NCBI RefSeq assembly: GCF_021728535.1
Contig: NZ_JAKKDU010000006.1
Span: 62,001-126,000 of the forward strand
Direction of reading: 5' to 3'
DNA from: Wocania arenilitoris
Lineage (GTDB): Bacteria > Bacteroidota > Bacteroidia > Flavobacteriales > Flavobacteriaceae
Length of the DNA stretch: 64,000 bases
Shown here: positions 43,325 to 53,087 of the stretch, piece by piece
Position numbering within the stretch: the stretch's first letter is position 1
How the letters are laid out: every line of letters begins with the position of its first letter
The notes under the pieces: generated by a model
What the model was told of the DNA's origin: nothing
The model's input: only the letters and a program-made list of their open reading frames with translations
Database searches by the model: none
Made by a program: the position numbers and the translations under genes

Positions 43325-43783
43325 ATGATATTTGATGATATAGATAAAAGGCTTCTATTTTATTTGCAAAAAGACAGTAAGCAAACTAATAAGGAACTTT
43401 CAAATAAATTAAACCTATCGGTAACTGCCGTTTATGAACGTATTAAAAAGCTGGAAAAGAGAGGTTATGTAGATAAGTATGTAGCCTTGATTAATAAAGA
43501 AAAAGTAGATAAAGCATTTGTTGCGTTTTGCCATATTAAATTGGTAAAACATAGTCAGGATTATGTGGTTAGTTTTGAAAAAGAAGTTAATCGATTGAAT
43601 GAAGTATTAGAGTGTTATCATATTAGTGGAGATTACGACTATCTGTTAAAAGTACTTGTAAAAAACATGGAAGCTTTTAGAGAATTTATGGTAAAAAAAT
43701 TAACAACCATAAACCATATAGGAAGTACGCATAGCATGTTTGTTATAAACGAAGTTAAGCATACCACTGCAATAAATATGTAA
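43325..43783 (+). CDS. Lrp/AsnC-family transcriptional regulator
   Basis: A 152-residue regulator. The N-terminal helix-turn-helix reads LLFYLQKDSKQTNKELSNKL, NLSVTAVYERIKKLEKRGYV. The C-terminal ligand-binding RAM domain has VLECYHISGDYDYLLKVLVK and TTINHIGSTHSMFVINEVKH. It faces the PLP lyase gene across 133 bases with inverted repeats, so it likely senses an amino acid and controls that gene and itself. A CPBP-family gene starts one base after its stop. Confidence 0.95.
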   Translation: MIFDDIDKRLLFYLQKDSKQTNKELSNKLNLSVTAVYERIKKLEKRGYVDKYVALINKEKVDKAFVAFCHIKLVKHSQDYVVSFEKEVNRLNEVLECYHISGDYDYLLKVLVKNMEAFREFMVKKLTTINHIGSTHSMFVINEVKHTTAINM

Positions 43784-43784
43784 T

Positions 43785-44411
43785 ATGAATTTAGTTAACT
43801 ATAAAGGTTTAGAATTTTTTGTCATTTATGTTTTAGTTCCTATAAGTTTTGCTATAAAATATTCGACTTGGATTAAGTTAGCAATCGGATTCATTGGATT
43901 CGTATACATTGTTTATGTATTACTAAAAGTAGAAAAAGAGAAGTTTAAAATATCAAAAAGTTTAAATTGGAAATTATTTTTCAAGCAAACACTTACTAGG
44001 TTTTTAGTTATTGTTTGTGTTACATATTTTTTTGTATTCTTTACTAATAAAGAAGCTTTTTTTGGTGTATTACTAGATAAGCCAAAATTGTGGCTTTTTA
44101 TATTATTTGTTTACAGTGTTTTTTCGGTTTACCCCCAAGAACTAATTTACAGAACTTTTTATTTTAAACGCTATAAACAATTTTTTAAAGGTGAAAATAT
44201 AGTCATTTTTATAAATGCAATTGTTTTTTCTTTGGGGCACATTTTTTTTAAGAATTCATTAGTGTTAGTATTAACTTTTTTAGGTGGATTATTGTTTGCT
44301 ACTACTTTCAGTAAAACACAATCTACACTTTTAGTGTCTATAGAACATGCTATTTATGGTTGTTGGCTATTTACGGTTGGGATGGGAGACATGCTTGGTT
44401 TTCCTTCATAG
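43785..44411 (+). CDS. CPBP-family intramembrane protease-like protein
   Basis: A 208-residue multi-pass membrane protein (about six hydrophobic segments). CPBP/Abi motifs are YPQELIYRTFYFKRY, FSLGHIFF and SIEHAIYGCW. The first motif, normally EExxxR, reads QELIYR, so the leading catalytic glutamate is glutamine; the family histidines in the second and third motifs remain. It may be a reduced or inactive member. It starts one base after the lrp stop and is probably co-transcribed. Confidence 0.83.
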   Translation: MNLVNYKGLEFFVIYVLVPISFAIKYSTWIKLAIGFIGFVYIVYVLLKVEKEKFKISKSLNWKLFFKQTLTRFLVIVCVTYFFVFFTNKEAFFGVLLDKPKLWLFILFVYSVFSVYPQELIYRTFYFKRYKQFFKGENIVIFINAIVFSLGHIFFKNSLVLVLTFLGGLLFATTFSKTQSTLLVSIEHAIYGCWLFTVGMGDMLGFPS

Positions 44412-44744
44412 TTTGTTCGTAGAGTATTTGTGTTAGTAGAATTTATCTTATGCTAATTAAAACTTTTTGCTATTTTAGACCTTCTACTATTAACTATTAT
44501 TAACATATAAAAAAATTAAGCTACATTATTTAGGATTTATTATTGGAGCCATAGAGACATATTATTTTAATTATCAAATAGGTAGTCCTAATAGAGACTA
44601 GATTTTTATTGTTTTTAGAAGGCAAATTTATCTTTTTGAAAAGATATTTATGTACTTAACATTTACTTTAATTAATGCTAATTTAGATTTAAATCTAAAC
44701 CCAATGAAGGTGTTGTAATAATTTTAAATTACCCAACAACATAT
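44412..44744. other. Convergent intergenic stretch with an 18-bp perfect palindrome
   Basis: These 333 bases separate two convergent genes and contain no convincing coding frame. TTTAGATTTAAATCTAAA (44682-44699) is a perfect palindrome. A loose stem TGTTGT/ACAACA near 44710-44742 could act as terminator for one direction. Confidence 0.5.
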
Positions 44745-46124
44745 TCATGAAAATAGTTTAAACACTTTTTTTATAAGATTTAGTTTCCCTTTGTAAGGTG
44801 CATAACGTATTGATGGATCTGCCCAATTATCTCTTTTTATAATAGCTTTATTATGCGAAAAGGTGTCAAATCCATGTTTACCATGATATACACCCATGCC
44901 ACTTGCGCCAACACCTCCAAATGGTAGTCTATGATTTCCAAAATGAATCAAAGAGTCATTAATAGCCCCGCCACCAAAACTATACTTGTTAAGTATTTGC
45001 TTGATAAAAGGCTTTGTGTTTGAAAAAATATACAGAGCTAAAGGTTTCTCAAAGTTCCAAATTATTGTTTCTATATCGTTCTTATTATTATAAGATAATA
45101 TTGGTAAAATAGGTCCAAATATTTCATCCTGCATTATATTGCTTGTTAAATCTGGTTCATCTATTAAAGTAGGAGCACAGTATCTAGACTTTTTATTAAT
45201 AGTACCACCAAAAATAATATTAGCACCTTCTAGCATATTTTCTAAACGTAATAAGTTTTTATTGTTAATTACTCTTGGGAAATCTGGTGATTTTTCAGGG
45301 TTATCACCATATTGCTTTGTTATTTCAATTTTTAAAGCTTCAATTAATTGTAGTTTAACACTTGCTTTTACAATAAGATAATCTGGCGCAATACAGGTTT
45401 GTCCAGCATTTAAAAATTTACCCCAAGTTAATCGTCTTGCTATCAGTTTAACATCAACAGTATCATCTATAATGCAAGGCGATTTACCTCCTAATTCTAA
45501 AGTTACAGGAGTTAAATGTTTAGCTGCTGCTTTTGCTACTATTTTTCCAACAGGTATGCTGCCAGTAAAAAATATGTAATCCCATTTTTGTTCTAATAAT
45601 TCTGAAGTCACATCTACACCGCCTTGTATAGTTGTTGCTAGGTTTTCGGGGAATACTTTATCAATAATATTAGCTATTAATTGAGACGTATTTTTGGTAA
45701 GTTCACTTGGTTTTACAATTACAGTGTTTCCGGCTGCAATAGCCATAATAAGTGGTTCTATAGCTAAAAGAAATGGATAATTCCATGGCGCTATAACTAA
45801 AACAGCTCCGTAAGGTTCTTTGTATATATAGCTTTTAGAAGGAAATGTAAGCATTGATGATTTTACCCGCTTAGGCTTTATCCAACGTTTTAGATTATTT
45901 ATAACCAAGTTAAGTTCAGAGAGAACTAAACCAAATTCACTTATAAAAGTTTCGAATTCAGACTTGTTGAAATCAGCTTTTAAAGCAGCATAAACAGCTT
46001 GCTCATTCGCTTCAATTTCAGCTTTTAACTGTTTAAGAATATTGATTCTGTAGGCAATATTTTTAGTTTTTTGAGATTTAAAAAAAGCTCTTTGATTAGA
46101 AAGTAATTCGGAGATTGTATTCAA
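44745..46124 (-). CDS. Aldehyde dehydrogenase (ALDH3-like)
   Basis: A 459-residue NAD(P)-dependent aldehyde dehydrogenase. PYGAVLVIAPWNYPFLLAIE and IAAGNTVIVKPSE bind the cofactor. The catalytic glutamate is in TLELGGKSPCII and the nucleophile cysteine in NAGQTCIAPDY. FGGGAINDSLIHFGNHRLPF and the C-terminal helix with ADPSIRYAPY are typical of the class 3 (long-chain aldehyde) branch. It probably oxidises fatty aldehydes. No signal peptide is present. Confidence 0.95.
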   Translation of the reverse strand: MNTISELLSNQRAFFKSQKTKNIAYRINILKQLKAEIEANEQAVYAALKADFNKSEFETFISEFGLVLSELNLVINNLKRWIKPKRVKSSMLTFPSKSYIYKEPYGAVLVIAPWNYPFLLAIEPLIMAIAAGNTVIVKPSELTKNTSQLIANIIDKVFPENLATTIQGGVDVTSELLEQKWDYIFFTGSIPVGKIVAKAAAKHLTPVTLELGGKSPCIIDDTVDVKLIARRLTWGKFLNAGQTCIAPDYLIVKASVKLQLIEALKIEITKQYGDNPEKSPDFPRVINNKNLLRLENMLEGANIIFGGTINKKSRYCAPTLIDEPDLTSNIMQDEIFGPILPILSYNNKNDIETIIWNFEKPLALYIFSNTKPFIKQILNKYSFGGGAINDSLIHFGNHRLPFGGVGASGMGVYHGKHGFDTFSHNKAIIKRDNWADPSIRYAPYKGKLNLIKKVFKLFS

Positions 46125-46150
46125 ATGGTTTTTGATTTAAATATACCACT

Positions 46151-46846
46151 TTATTTGCAAGCATTCCAAATAGCATCATTTGGCAAAGGTGCAATAATAT
46201 TAATGTTTTTTTTAGAAACAGGGTGTGTAAACTGTATTTCTCTGGCATGTAAATGAATGCCAGCATCTTTGTTACTTCTGTCGAAGCCATATTTTAAATC
46301 ACCTTTTATAGGGCAACCAATGTTAGATAATTGGCTACGAATTTGATGATGTCTACCAGTTTCCAAATTAATTTCTAATAAAAAGTAATTATCAAGTTTC
46401 TTTATTTTTTTATAATGAAGAATTGCTCTTTTACTATCGGTTACCTCTTTATAGTGCACGAAAGATTTATTGTTTTTAGGATTTTTTTTTAACCAATTAA
46501 CCAGTGTGTCTTCATTTTTTGGAGGGGCATTTTTTACAATAGCCCAATAGGTTTTATTAATCTCTTTTGAAAAAAATAATTTGTTAAGTCTAGGTAATGC
46601 TTTGCTTGTTTTGGCAAAAATAACTATTCCAGAAGTTGGTCTGTCTAATCTATGTACTGTACCTAAATAAACATTTCCAGGCTTATTGTATTTGTCTTTA
46701 ATATAGTCTTTTACAAAATCGCTAAGTGGTTTGTCGCCTGTTTTATCTCCCTGAACAATATCTCCAACGCGTTTATTTATAATAATTATGTGGTTGTCTT
46801 CGTATAAAATTTGAAGATTAGATTTATTGGAAAGAACTTTAGACAT
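46151..46846 (-). CDS. RluA-family RNA pseudouridine synthase
   Basis: A 231-residue pseudouridine synthase. LQILYEDNHIIIINKRVGDI opens the catalytic fold, and the catalytic aspartate is in VHRLDRPTSGIVIFAKTS. LLEINLETGRHHQIRSQLSN and GCPIKGDLKYGF follow. There is no S4 domain in front, so it resembles the short TruC/RluA type acting on tRNA or rRNA. It lies between aldehyde dehydrogenase and panB on the minus strand, with small gaps. Confidence 0.94.
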   Translation of the reverse strand: MSKVLSNKSNLQILYEDNHIIIINKRVGDIVQGDKTGDKPLSDFVKDYIKDKYNKPGNVYLGTVHRLDRPTSGIVIFAKTSKALPRLNKLFFSKEINKTYWAIVKNAPPKNEDTLVNWLKKNPKNNKSFVHYKEVTDSKRAILHYKKIKKLDNYFLLEINLETGRHHQIRSQLSNIGCPIKGDLKYGFDRSNKDAGIHLHAREIQFTHPVSKKNINIIAPLPNDAIWNACK

Positions 46847-46901
46847 TTTTTACCTTTTGACACAAATTTTAGGAATAGACATTAATGTTATTAACTGCAG
46901 A

Positions 46902-47720
46902 CTAATATTGTTCACTCTCATTCGGAAAATCTTGTGTTTTAACATCATTAACGTATTGTGAAATAGCCGTAGTCATTTCCTCATACAAATGTAAATACCT
47001 ACGTAAAAACCTTGGATTGAATTCGTGTGTCATGCCCAACATATCGTGCAATACCAATACTTGACCGTTTACATGAGGTCCAGCGCCAATTCCAATTATA
47101 GGAATGCTTACGCTTTCTGCTACTTCTTTAGCTAAAGTAGCAGGGATTTTTTCAAGTACAATAGCAAAACATCCTATTCTTTCGAGCATTTTAGCATCTT
47201 CAATTAGCTGTTCTGCTTCTTGTTCTTCTTTAGCTCTAACGGTGTAAGTTCCAAATTTGTATATAGATTGAGGTGTTAAACCCAAATGTCCCATTACAGG
47301 TATACCAGCATTTAAGATACGTTTTATAGATTCTTTAATTTCTTTACCACCTTCTAGTTTAACAGAATGCGCACCGCTTTCTTTCATAATTCTAATGGCA
47401 GAACGAAGCGCTTCTTTGGGATCACTTTGATAACTTCCAAATGGTAAATCTACAACCACCAAACATCTATCAATAGCTCTAATTACAGAAGATGCATGAT
47501 ATATCATTTGGTCTAAAGTAATAGGCAACGTAGTTTCATGTCCTGCCATAACATTACTGGCAGAATCGCCCACAAGTATAACGTCAATACCAGCACCATC
47601 AACAATTTTTGCCATGGTGTAATCGTATGCTGTTAACATTGATATTTTTTCCCCATTGGCTTTCATATCAACTAATGTTTTAACGGTGATGCGCTTATAT
47701 TCTTTTTTTGCTGTAGACAT
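46902..47720 (-). CDS. panB: 3-methyl-2-oxobutanoate hydroxymethyltransferase
   Basis: First step of pantothenate synthesis: transfers a one-carbon unit to 2-oxoisovalerate. The 272 residues contain the full PanB set: [74 protein letters not shown] and [20 protein letters not shown]. Metal and substrate ligands (Asp in LVGDS, Glu in KLEGG, Glu in VLEKIPA) are present. panC and panD are not in the window. Confidence 0.97.
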   Translation of the reverse strand: MSTAKKEYKRITVKTLVDMKANGEKISMLTAYDYTMAKIVDGAGIDVILVGDSASNVMAGHETTLPITLDQMIYHASSVIRAIDRCLVVVDLPFGSYQSDPKEALRSAIRIMKESGAHSVKLEGGKEIKESIKRILNAGIPVMGHLGLTPQSIYKFGTYTVRAKEEQEAEQLIEDAKMLERIGCFAIVLEKIPATLAKEVAESVSIPIIGIGAGPHVNGQVLVLHDMLGMTHEFNPRFLRRYLHLYEEMTTAISQYVNDVKTQDFPNESEQY

Positions 47721-47822
47721 ACACTATGTTATTTGTTTTTGATAGATGGTAAAAATAGTAAATTAAGTATATACTGTTGAATTTTTATTTAAGAGGTGTT
47801 GAATGCAGCATTATAAATTAAA

Positions 47823-49244
47823 TTAGCAATCCGCCATATTAACCCTAACCGCTAAACCGCCTTCACTGGTTTCTTTGTATTTGGTGTTCATATCTTTTGC
47901 AGTTTCCCACATGGTGTTCACCACTTTGTCTAAAGGTACTTTTACATTTTTGGGATCGGTGTCTAAAGCAAGTTCTGCTGCGTTAATGGCTTTTATTGCT
48001 CCCATGGCATTTCGCTCTATACATGGTATTTGTACGAGTCCGCCAATAGGGTCGCAGGTTAAACCTAAATGGTGTTCCATAGCAATTTCGGCAGCTACCA
48101 AAACTTGTTCTGGTGTGCCACCAAGTAATTCGGTTAAAGCACCAGCAGCCATAGCAGAAGACACACCAATTTCGGCTTGACAACCGCCCATTGCTGCACT
48201 TATGGTTGCTCCCTTTTTAAAGATGCTACCTATTTCACCTGCAACTAATAAAAAGCGTTTAATGTCATTAAAATCACCATCATGGTTTTCAATCACTAAG
48301 TAGTACATTAAAACAGCTGGAATTACACCAGCACTTCCATTGGTGGGAGCTGTTACCACACGACCTAGTGAAGCATTTACTTCATTTACAGCCAAAGCAA
48401 AACAACTAACCCATTTAATGATTTGCCTAAATTTAACCTCTGTATCTCTAATGCTGTAAATCCAATCAACAGGATTAGAATATGGTTTTGTGCCTTTTAA
48501 ATTTTGGTGCATATCATAAGCACGACGACGTACATTTAATCCACCAGGGAGATTACCTTCTGTATGGCAACCTAAATACATACATTCTAGAATGGTATCC
48601 CAAATACGCTTTAATTCGCTATCAATTTCTTTTTCTGAGCGAATGGATTTTTCGTTTTCTAAAACGACTTGCGAAATAGGGAAATTTAAATTTTTACAAA
48701 ACTGTAAAAGTTCTGTGCCTTTTTCAATGGGATAAGGAAACGAGCATTTTATCTCGAAGTTTTTTTTATGGACTGTACGTTCTTGTTTAACAACAAAACC
48801 ACCACCGATGGAGTAGAAGGTTGATTTTGTTTTTTTACCATTTATTATTGCCGTAAAAACCATGGCGTTTGAATGAAATGGTAAAAATGTTCTATTGAAA
48901 ACAATATGAGTTTCTGGGTTAAAGGCTAAAGGTCTTTCGTTATTAAAACATAATGTACAGGTGTTTTTAATTAAGGCTATTGTTTTATCAATATCCATTG
49001 TTGGAATAGTTTCAGGATCAAATCCAGATAACCCTAACATAATTGCATAATCTGTTGCATGGCCTTTTCCGGTTAATGATAATGAACCAAATAAATCGAC
49101 AAAAATTGCTTCAACCTGATTAAACTTGTTTTCTGTTTTTAGTTCTGTAATCCAACGTTCGGCAGCGCGCCAAGGTCCAAGGGTGTGAGAGCTTGAAGGG
49201 CCAATGCCAATTTTTAGCATATCGAAAACAGAGATACATTCCAT
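47823..49244 (-). CDS. sdaA: L-serine ammonia-lyase, iron-sulfur type, single chain
   Basis: Converts L-serine to pyruvate and ammonia with a 4Fe-4S cluster. I start at 49244 ([20 protein letters not shown]), giving 473 residues as in other fused beta-alpha enzymes. The open frame continues 61 codons upstream but crosses a good promoter. [31 protein letters not shown] and the alpha domain [40 protein letters not shown] and [20 protein letters not shown] carry the conserved cysteines. Confidence 0.96.
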   Translation of the reverse strand: MECISVFDMLKIGIGPSSSHTLGPWRAAERWITELKTENKFNQVEAIFVDLFGSLSLTGKGHATDYAIMLGLSGFDPETIPTMDIDKTIALIKNTCTLCFNNERPLAFNPETHIVFNRTFLPFHSNAMVFTAIINGKKTKSTFYSIGGGFVVKQERTVHKKNFEIKCSFPYPIEKGTELLQFCKNLNFPISQVVLENEKSIRSEKEIDSELKRIWDTILECMYLGCHTEGNLPGGLNVRRRAYDMHQNLKGTKPYSNPVDWIYSIRDTEVKFRQIIKWVSCFALAVNEVNASLGRVVTAPTNGSAGVIPAVLMYYLVIENHDGDFNDIKRFLLVAGEIGSIFKKGATISAAMGGCQAEIGVSSAMAAGALTELLGGTPEQVLVAAEIAMEHHLGLTCDPIGGLVQIPCIERNAMGAIKAINAAELALDTDPKNVKVPLDKVVNTMWETAKDMNTKYKETSEGGLAVRVNMADC

Positions 49245-49268
49245 GGTTGCGCAAACGTTATAGTTTGG

Positions 49269-49298
49269 CAAATATAGAGTGTTTTTTTGTCTCTCAAA
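49269..49298 (-). promoter_or_regulatory. Promoter of sdaA (TTTG-N18-TATATTTG)
   Basis: On the minus strand TTTG (49295-49298) and TATATTTG (49269-49276) are 18 bases apart, the Bacteroidota -33/-7 layout. It lies 24 bases before the ATG at 49244 and decides that start over upstream ATGs. Confidence 0.75.
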
Positions 49299-49511
49299 GC
49301 AAAGCCCCAAAGTATTGCAGAAATAAATATATTTTGTTTTGTGATAGACTTTTGAGGAGTTTTTGCATAAAAATTGTAGAGATGTTTGTCTCGCAAAGAC
49401 GCGGAGACTTAAAGAGCTGCATTGCATTTCTGTTCCTTTAACTTTTAAAGCCTAAATTTTAGGGCAATAATAAGGTTCCTTACCCTTGTAGAGGTTAGGA
49501 GTGGTTTTTTT

Positions 49512-49592
49512 GCGCAAGGGATAGAAGTGGAAAGCCCACAGTGAGGTACGAACGAGGACTTGTAGCGGATAGCCCGACCCTTGTGGTTGCGC
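49512..49592. repeat. Long imperfect inverted repeat with GCGCAA tips
   Basis: GCGCAAGGG (from 49512) pairs with the far end CCCTTGTGGTTGCGC (49578-49592) with a looped-out insert. The inside is markedly GC-richer than its surroundings (GGAAAGCCCACAG, TAGCGGATAGCCCGACCC). I recall similar GCGCAACCACAAGGGTCGGGC blocks between genes in other Flavobacteriaceae, which suggests a dispersed non-coding repeat. Confidence 0.55.
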
Positions 49593-49690
49593 CCAAATTA
49601 AAAAATTGATTGTATTCTGATGGTAGAAGACTAAAATTTTGATTGCGCATGAGTTACTGAAGGCTATTTACTGACTACTATCGACTTAAA

Positions 49691-49709
49691 ATATGACACT
49701 ATGGCATAT
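49691..49709. promoter_or_regulatory. Near-palindrome upstream of dnaK
   Basis: ATATGACACTATGGCATAT pairs ATATGxCA with TGxCATAT, one mismatch, 74 bases before dnaK. It is not a CIRCE element. It may be an operator for heat-shock control. Confidence 0.35.
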
Positions 49710-49782
49710 TTTTTTTATTGGCATAAAGATTGACTTATACTAACCGAATTTAAAAATGAATATTGAACACAAATAAAATATT

Positions 49783-51690
49783 ATGAGTAAAATTATTGGA
49801 ATTGATTTAGGAACAACAAACTCTTGCGTTTCTGTAATGGAAGGTAACGAACCTGTTGTTATCCCAAACGCTGAAGGTAAACGTACTACACCATCGGTAA
49901 TTGCTTTTGTTGAAGGCGGTGAAATTAAAGTTGGCGACCCTGCAAAAAGACAAGCAGTAACTAATCCTCAAAAAACGGTTTATTCTATAAAGCGTTTTAT
50001 GGGAAATAAATACTCTGAATCTAAAAAAGAAGCAGAACGTGTACCATATAAAGTGGTTAAAGGCGATAACGATACACCAAGAGTTGATATAGAAGGTAGA
50101 TTATATACACCACAAGAATTATCGGCAATGATTCTTCAAAAAATGAAGAAAACAGCTGAGGATTATTTAGGAGCTGATGTAAGTAGAGCTGTAATTACGG
50201 TACCTGCTTATTTTAATGATGCTCAGCGTCAAGCGACTAAAGAGGCTGGAGAAATTGCCGGTTTAAAGGTAGAGCGTATTATTAACGAGCCTACCGCAGC
50301 TGCACTAGCCTACGGTATGGATAAAAAAGGTACAGACCAAAAAATAGTAGTTTTTGACTTTGGTGGAGGTACGCATGATGTATCTATTCTTGAATTAGGA
50401 GATGGTGTATTTGAAGTATTATCTACAGATGGCGATACGCACTTAGGTGGTGACGATGTTGACGAGAAAATTATTAACTGGTTAGCCGATGAGTTTAAGG
50501 CTGAAGAGTCTATGGATTTAAGAAAAGACCCAATGTCTTTACAACGTTTAAAAGAAGCTGCTGAAAAAGCTAAAATAGAGTTGTCTTCATCTGAACAAAC
50601 CGAAATTAACTTGCCATATATAACAGCAACTGCAAGTGGACCAAAGCACTTAGTACGTACATTAACACGCTCAAAATTTGAGCAATTAATTGACGATTTA
50701 GTAAAGCGTACTATCGAGCCTTGCGAATCTGCATTAAAAGCTGCTGGTTTATCAAAATCAGATATTGATGAAGTTATTTTGGTAGGAGGTTCAACTCGTA
50801 TTCCTGCTGTACAAAAAGCGGTTGAGAAATTCTTTGGAAAAGCACCAAGTAAAGGTGTAAACCCTGATGAAGTAGTATCGTTAGGAGCTGGAATTCAAGG
50901 TGGTGTTTTAACTGGAGATGTTAAAGATGTATTGCTTTTAGATGTTACACCTTTATCTTTAGGTATTGAAACTATGGGTAATGTAATGACTAAGCTTATT
51001 GAAGCTAACACTACAATACCTACTAAAAAATCGCAAGTATTCTCTACAGCAGCAGATAATCAACCATCGGTTGAGATTCATGTATTACAAGGAGAAAGAG
51101 CAATGGCTGCCGATAATAAAACGATTGGACGTTTTCACTTAGATGGTATTCCACCAGCAAGACGTGGTACACCACAAATTGAAGTAACTTTCGATATTGA
51201 TGCTAATGGTATTATTAAAGTATCTGCAGAAGATAAAGCTACTGGTAAGAAACAAGATATTAGAATTGAAGCGTCTTCAGGGTTGACAGAAGAAGAAATT
51301 GAAAAAATGAAAGCTGATGCTGAAGCTAACGCTGAAGCAGATGCTAAAGCTGCTGAAAATGCTAAAAAACTTAATGAAGCAGATTCTATGATTTTTCAAA
51401 CAGAGAAATTATTAGAAGAGTCTGGAGATAAATTGTCTGCTGACAACAAATCTAAAATTGAAGAAGCTTTAGCAGAGTTAAAAAAGCAATTTGAAACTAA
51501 AGATTTAACTTTAATTCAACCAGCTTTAGATAACTTAAATGAGATTTGGAAAGTAGCTAGCGAAGAGATTTATAAAGCTCAAGCTGCCGATCAACAAGCA
51601 GGTGGTGCACAACCGGAAGCAGATGCCAGTCAAAATGGACAAGCAGAAGGTAGCGATGTTGAAGATGTAGATTTTGAGGAGGTGAAATAA
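49783..51690 (+). CDS. dnaK: Molecular chaperone DnaK (Hsp70)
   Basis: Hsp70 chaperone, 635 residues, the usual length. The ATPase domain starts [20 protein letters not shown] and includes [54 protein letters not shown] and [13 protein letters not shown]. The substrate domain has [20 protein letters not shown] and the lid ends with an alanine/glutamine-rich tail and [11 protein letters not shown]. dnaJ and grpE are not adjacent, which is normal in this group. Confidence 0.99.
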   Translation: MSKIIGIDLGTTNSCVSVMEGNEPVVIPNAEGKRTTPSVIAFVEGGEIKVGDPAKRQAVTNPQKTVYSIKRFMGNKYSESKKEAERVPYKVVKGDNDTPRVDIEGRLYTPQELSAMILQKMKKTAEDYLGADVSRAVITVPAYFNDAQRQATKEAGEIAGLKVERIINEPTAAALAYGMDKKGTDQKIVVFDFGGGTHDVSILELGDGVFEVLSTDGDTHLGGDDVDEKIINWLADEFKAEESMDLRKDPMSLQRLKEAAEKAKIELSSSEQTEINLPYITATASGPKHLVRTLTRSKFEQLIDDLVKRTIEPCESALKAAGLSKSDIDEVILVGGSTRIPAVQKAVEKFFGKAPSKGVNPDEVVSLGAGIQGGVLTGDVKDVLLLDVTPLSLGIETMGNVMTKLIEANTTIPTKKSQVFSTAADNQPSVEIHVLQGERAMAADNKTIGRFHLDGIPPARRGTPQIEVTFDIDANGIIKVSAEDKATGKKQDIRIEASSGLTEEEIEKMKADAEANAEADAKAAENAKKLNEADSMIFQTEKLLEESGDKLSADNKSKIEEALAELKKQFETKDLTLIQPALDNLNEIWKVASEEIYKAQAADQQAGGAQPEADASQNGQAEGSDVEDVDFEEVK

Positions 51691-51726
51691 GACAGAAGTC
51701 GGAAGACTGAAGCTAGAAATAATAAT

Positions 51727-51755
51727 AACGCAACCATTTTGGTTGCGTTTTTTTT
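51727..51755 (+). terminator. Terminator after dnaK
   Basis: AACGCAACC (51727-51735) and GGTTGCGTT (51741-51749) form a strong stem with a T-run. It shows that the open frame from 51743 cannot be the true start of the next gene. Confidence 0.92.
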
Positions 51756-51787
51756 GCTTTAAACCGTTACTTTTACCTGAAATATAT

Positions 51788-53020
51788 ATGATGTCCTTTT
51801 CTAAAAAAATAAAACCAAATTATCAACCTAAACGGCTTGCTGTAAAACTAAACAGTAAAGGCGAGCAGTTTGTTGTTAAAGGGCATCCTTGGGTGTTTTC
51901 AAATAGTATTATCAAAATTAATAATGATGCAAAAACAGGAGATTTAGCTATTGTGTTCAGTAAAAATAAAAACAGGGTTATTGGTTTAGGTTTATTTGAC
52001 GCAAATTCTCCAATTCGTATAAAAATGTTGCATTCTGGTACGGAAAAAGTAGAGGTTAATGCAGTTTTTTTTCAGAAGAGAATAAAAGATGCATTCAAAA
52101 AACGACACCCTTTATTAAAAACAAACACCAATAGCTATCGATTAATTTTTGGAGAGAATGATGGTTTTCCAGGGTTGATTGCTGATGTATATGCATCTGT
52201 TTTAGTTGTGAAAATTTATTCTGAAATTTGGTTACCGTATTTAGAACCTATTTTTGAACCTTTACAACAAATCTCAAACGCTAAAACTGTAGTTGTTCGA
52301 TTAAGTAGAAGTTTAGAAAATTCAAAATCGCATCAACTTAAGAATGGAGACGTAGTTTATGGCTCTCTAGAAAATGAAGTTATAGAGTTTGTAGAGCATG
52401 GTGTTAATTTTTCTGCTAATGTTATCAAAGGTCATAAAACAGGTTATTTCTTAGATCATCGTTTAAACAGAAGGCAAGTAGGCGAGTGGAGTAAAGAAAA
52501 AACCGTTTTAGATGTTTTTTCTTATACTGGCGGGTTTTCAGTTCATGCGTTAGTAAATGGCGCAAAAGAAGTAACAAGTTTAGATATTAGTAAACAAGCT
52601 TTAGAAATAGCTATTGAAAATGGCAAGTTGAATTTTTGTGCTGGAAAACATAAAACCATTGCAGGAGATGCTTTTTCAGAATTAAAAAATCTTATTAAAA
52701 ATAAAATAACGTTTAATGTTGTAATTATTGATCCACCTAGTTTTGCTAAACAAGCTACAGAAACTAATTTAGCTAAAAAAAAATATGCTCAACTAGCAGA
52801 ATTTGGAGCTAAATTAACTGCTAAAAATGGACTTTTGGTTTTGGCTTCTTGTTCTTCAAGAGTTTTAGCTGAATCTTTTTTTGATATAAACTATCAGGTA
52901 TTACACAATCAGTCGAGACCTTTTAAAATCATTTTAAAAACATATCACGATATAGATCATCCTATTGAATTCCCAGAAGGCGCTTATTTAAAATCTGGTT
53001 ATTATAGATTTTTAGATTAG
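51788..53020 (+). CDS. RlmI-like class I rRNA cytosine methyltransferase
   Basis: A 410-residue SAM-dependent methyltransferase with an N-terminal PUA domain (LNSKGEQFVVKGHPWVFSNS). The catalytic domain has the SAM motif VLDVFSYTGGFSVHALVNGA, TSLDISKQALEIAIEN, and VVIIDPPSFAKQ. LASCSSRVLAESFF follows, where the RlmI group keeps its catalytic cysteine. It probably modifies 23S rRNA (C5-methylcytosine). I start at 51788 (MMSFSKKIKPN) because the frame upstream lies in the dnaK terminator; 51791 is equally good. Confidence 0.92.
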   Translation: MMSFSKKIKPNYQPKRLAVKLNSKGEQFVVKGHPWVFSNSIIKINNDAKTGDLAIVFSKNKNRVIGLGLFDANSPIRIKMLHSGTEKVEVNAVFFQKRIKDAFKKRHPLLKTNTNSYRLIFGENDGFPGLIADVYASVLVVKIYSEIWLPYLEPIFEPLQQISNAKTVVVRLSRSLENSKSHQLKNGDVVYGSLENEVIEFVEHGVNFSANVIKGHKTGYFLDHRLNRRQVGEWSKEKTVLDVFSYTGGFSVHALVNGAKEVTSLDISKQALEIAIENGKLNFCAGKHKTIAGDAFSELKNLIKNKITFNVVIIDPPSFAKQATETNLAKKKYAQLAEFGAKLTAKNGLLVLASCSSRVLAESFFDINYQVLHNQSRPFKIILKTYHDIDHPIEFPEGAYLKSGYYRFLD

Positions 53021-53030
53021 TTTGATCTAA

Positions 53031-53063
53031 TTTGTTATGCATGCATAATATTTGCTATATTTG
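53031..53063 (+). promoter_or_regulatory. Promoter with embedded palindrome before the nitronate monooxygenase gene
   Basis: TTTG (53031-53034) and TATATTTG (53056-53063) are 21 bases apart. Between them TTATGCATGCATAA (53035-53048) is a perfect 14-bp palindrome that touches the -33 box. A protein bound there would block the polymerase. The ATG at 53088 is 24 bases downstream. Confidence 0.7.
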
Positions 53064-53087
53064 TTAAAATCTAAATTTATATGGTGT

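Larger units (their letters stand above)
49299..49782. other. Intergenic stretch between divergent sdaA and dnaK
   Basis: No gene is supported here. The stretch holds a self-complementary TCTCGCAAAGACGCGGAGA tract (49388-49406), a GC-richer long inverted-repeat element (49512-49592), and a near-palindrome (49691-49709) before dnaK. Confidence 0.5.

Noticed and set aside
49245-49427. N-terminal extension of serine dehydratase upstream of 49244
   Set aside because: The extension has no family similarity and crosses a consensus promoter; the conserved protein starts at 49244.
51743-51787. Upstream start of the RlmI-like gene
   Set aside because: This segment is the right arm and T-run of the dnaK terminator.
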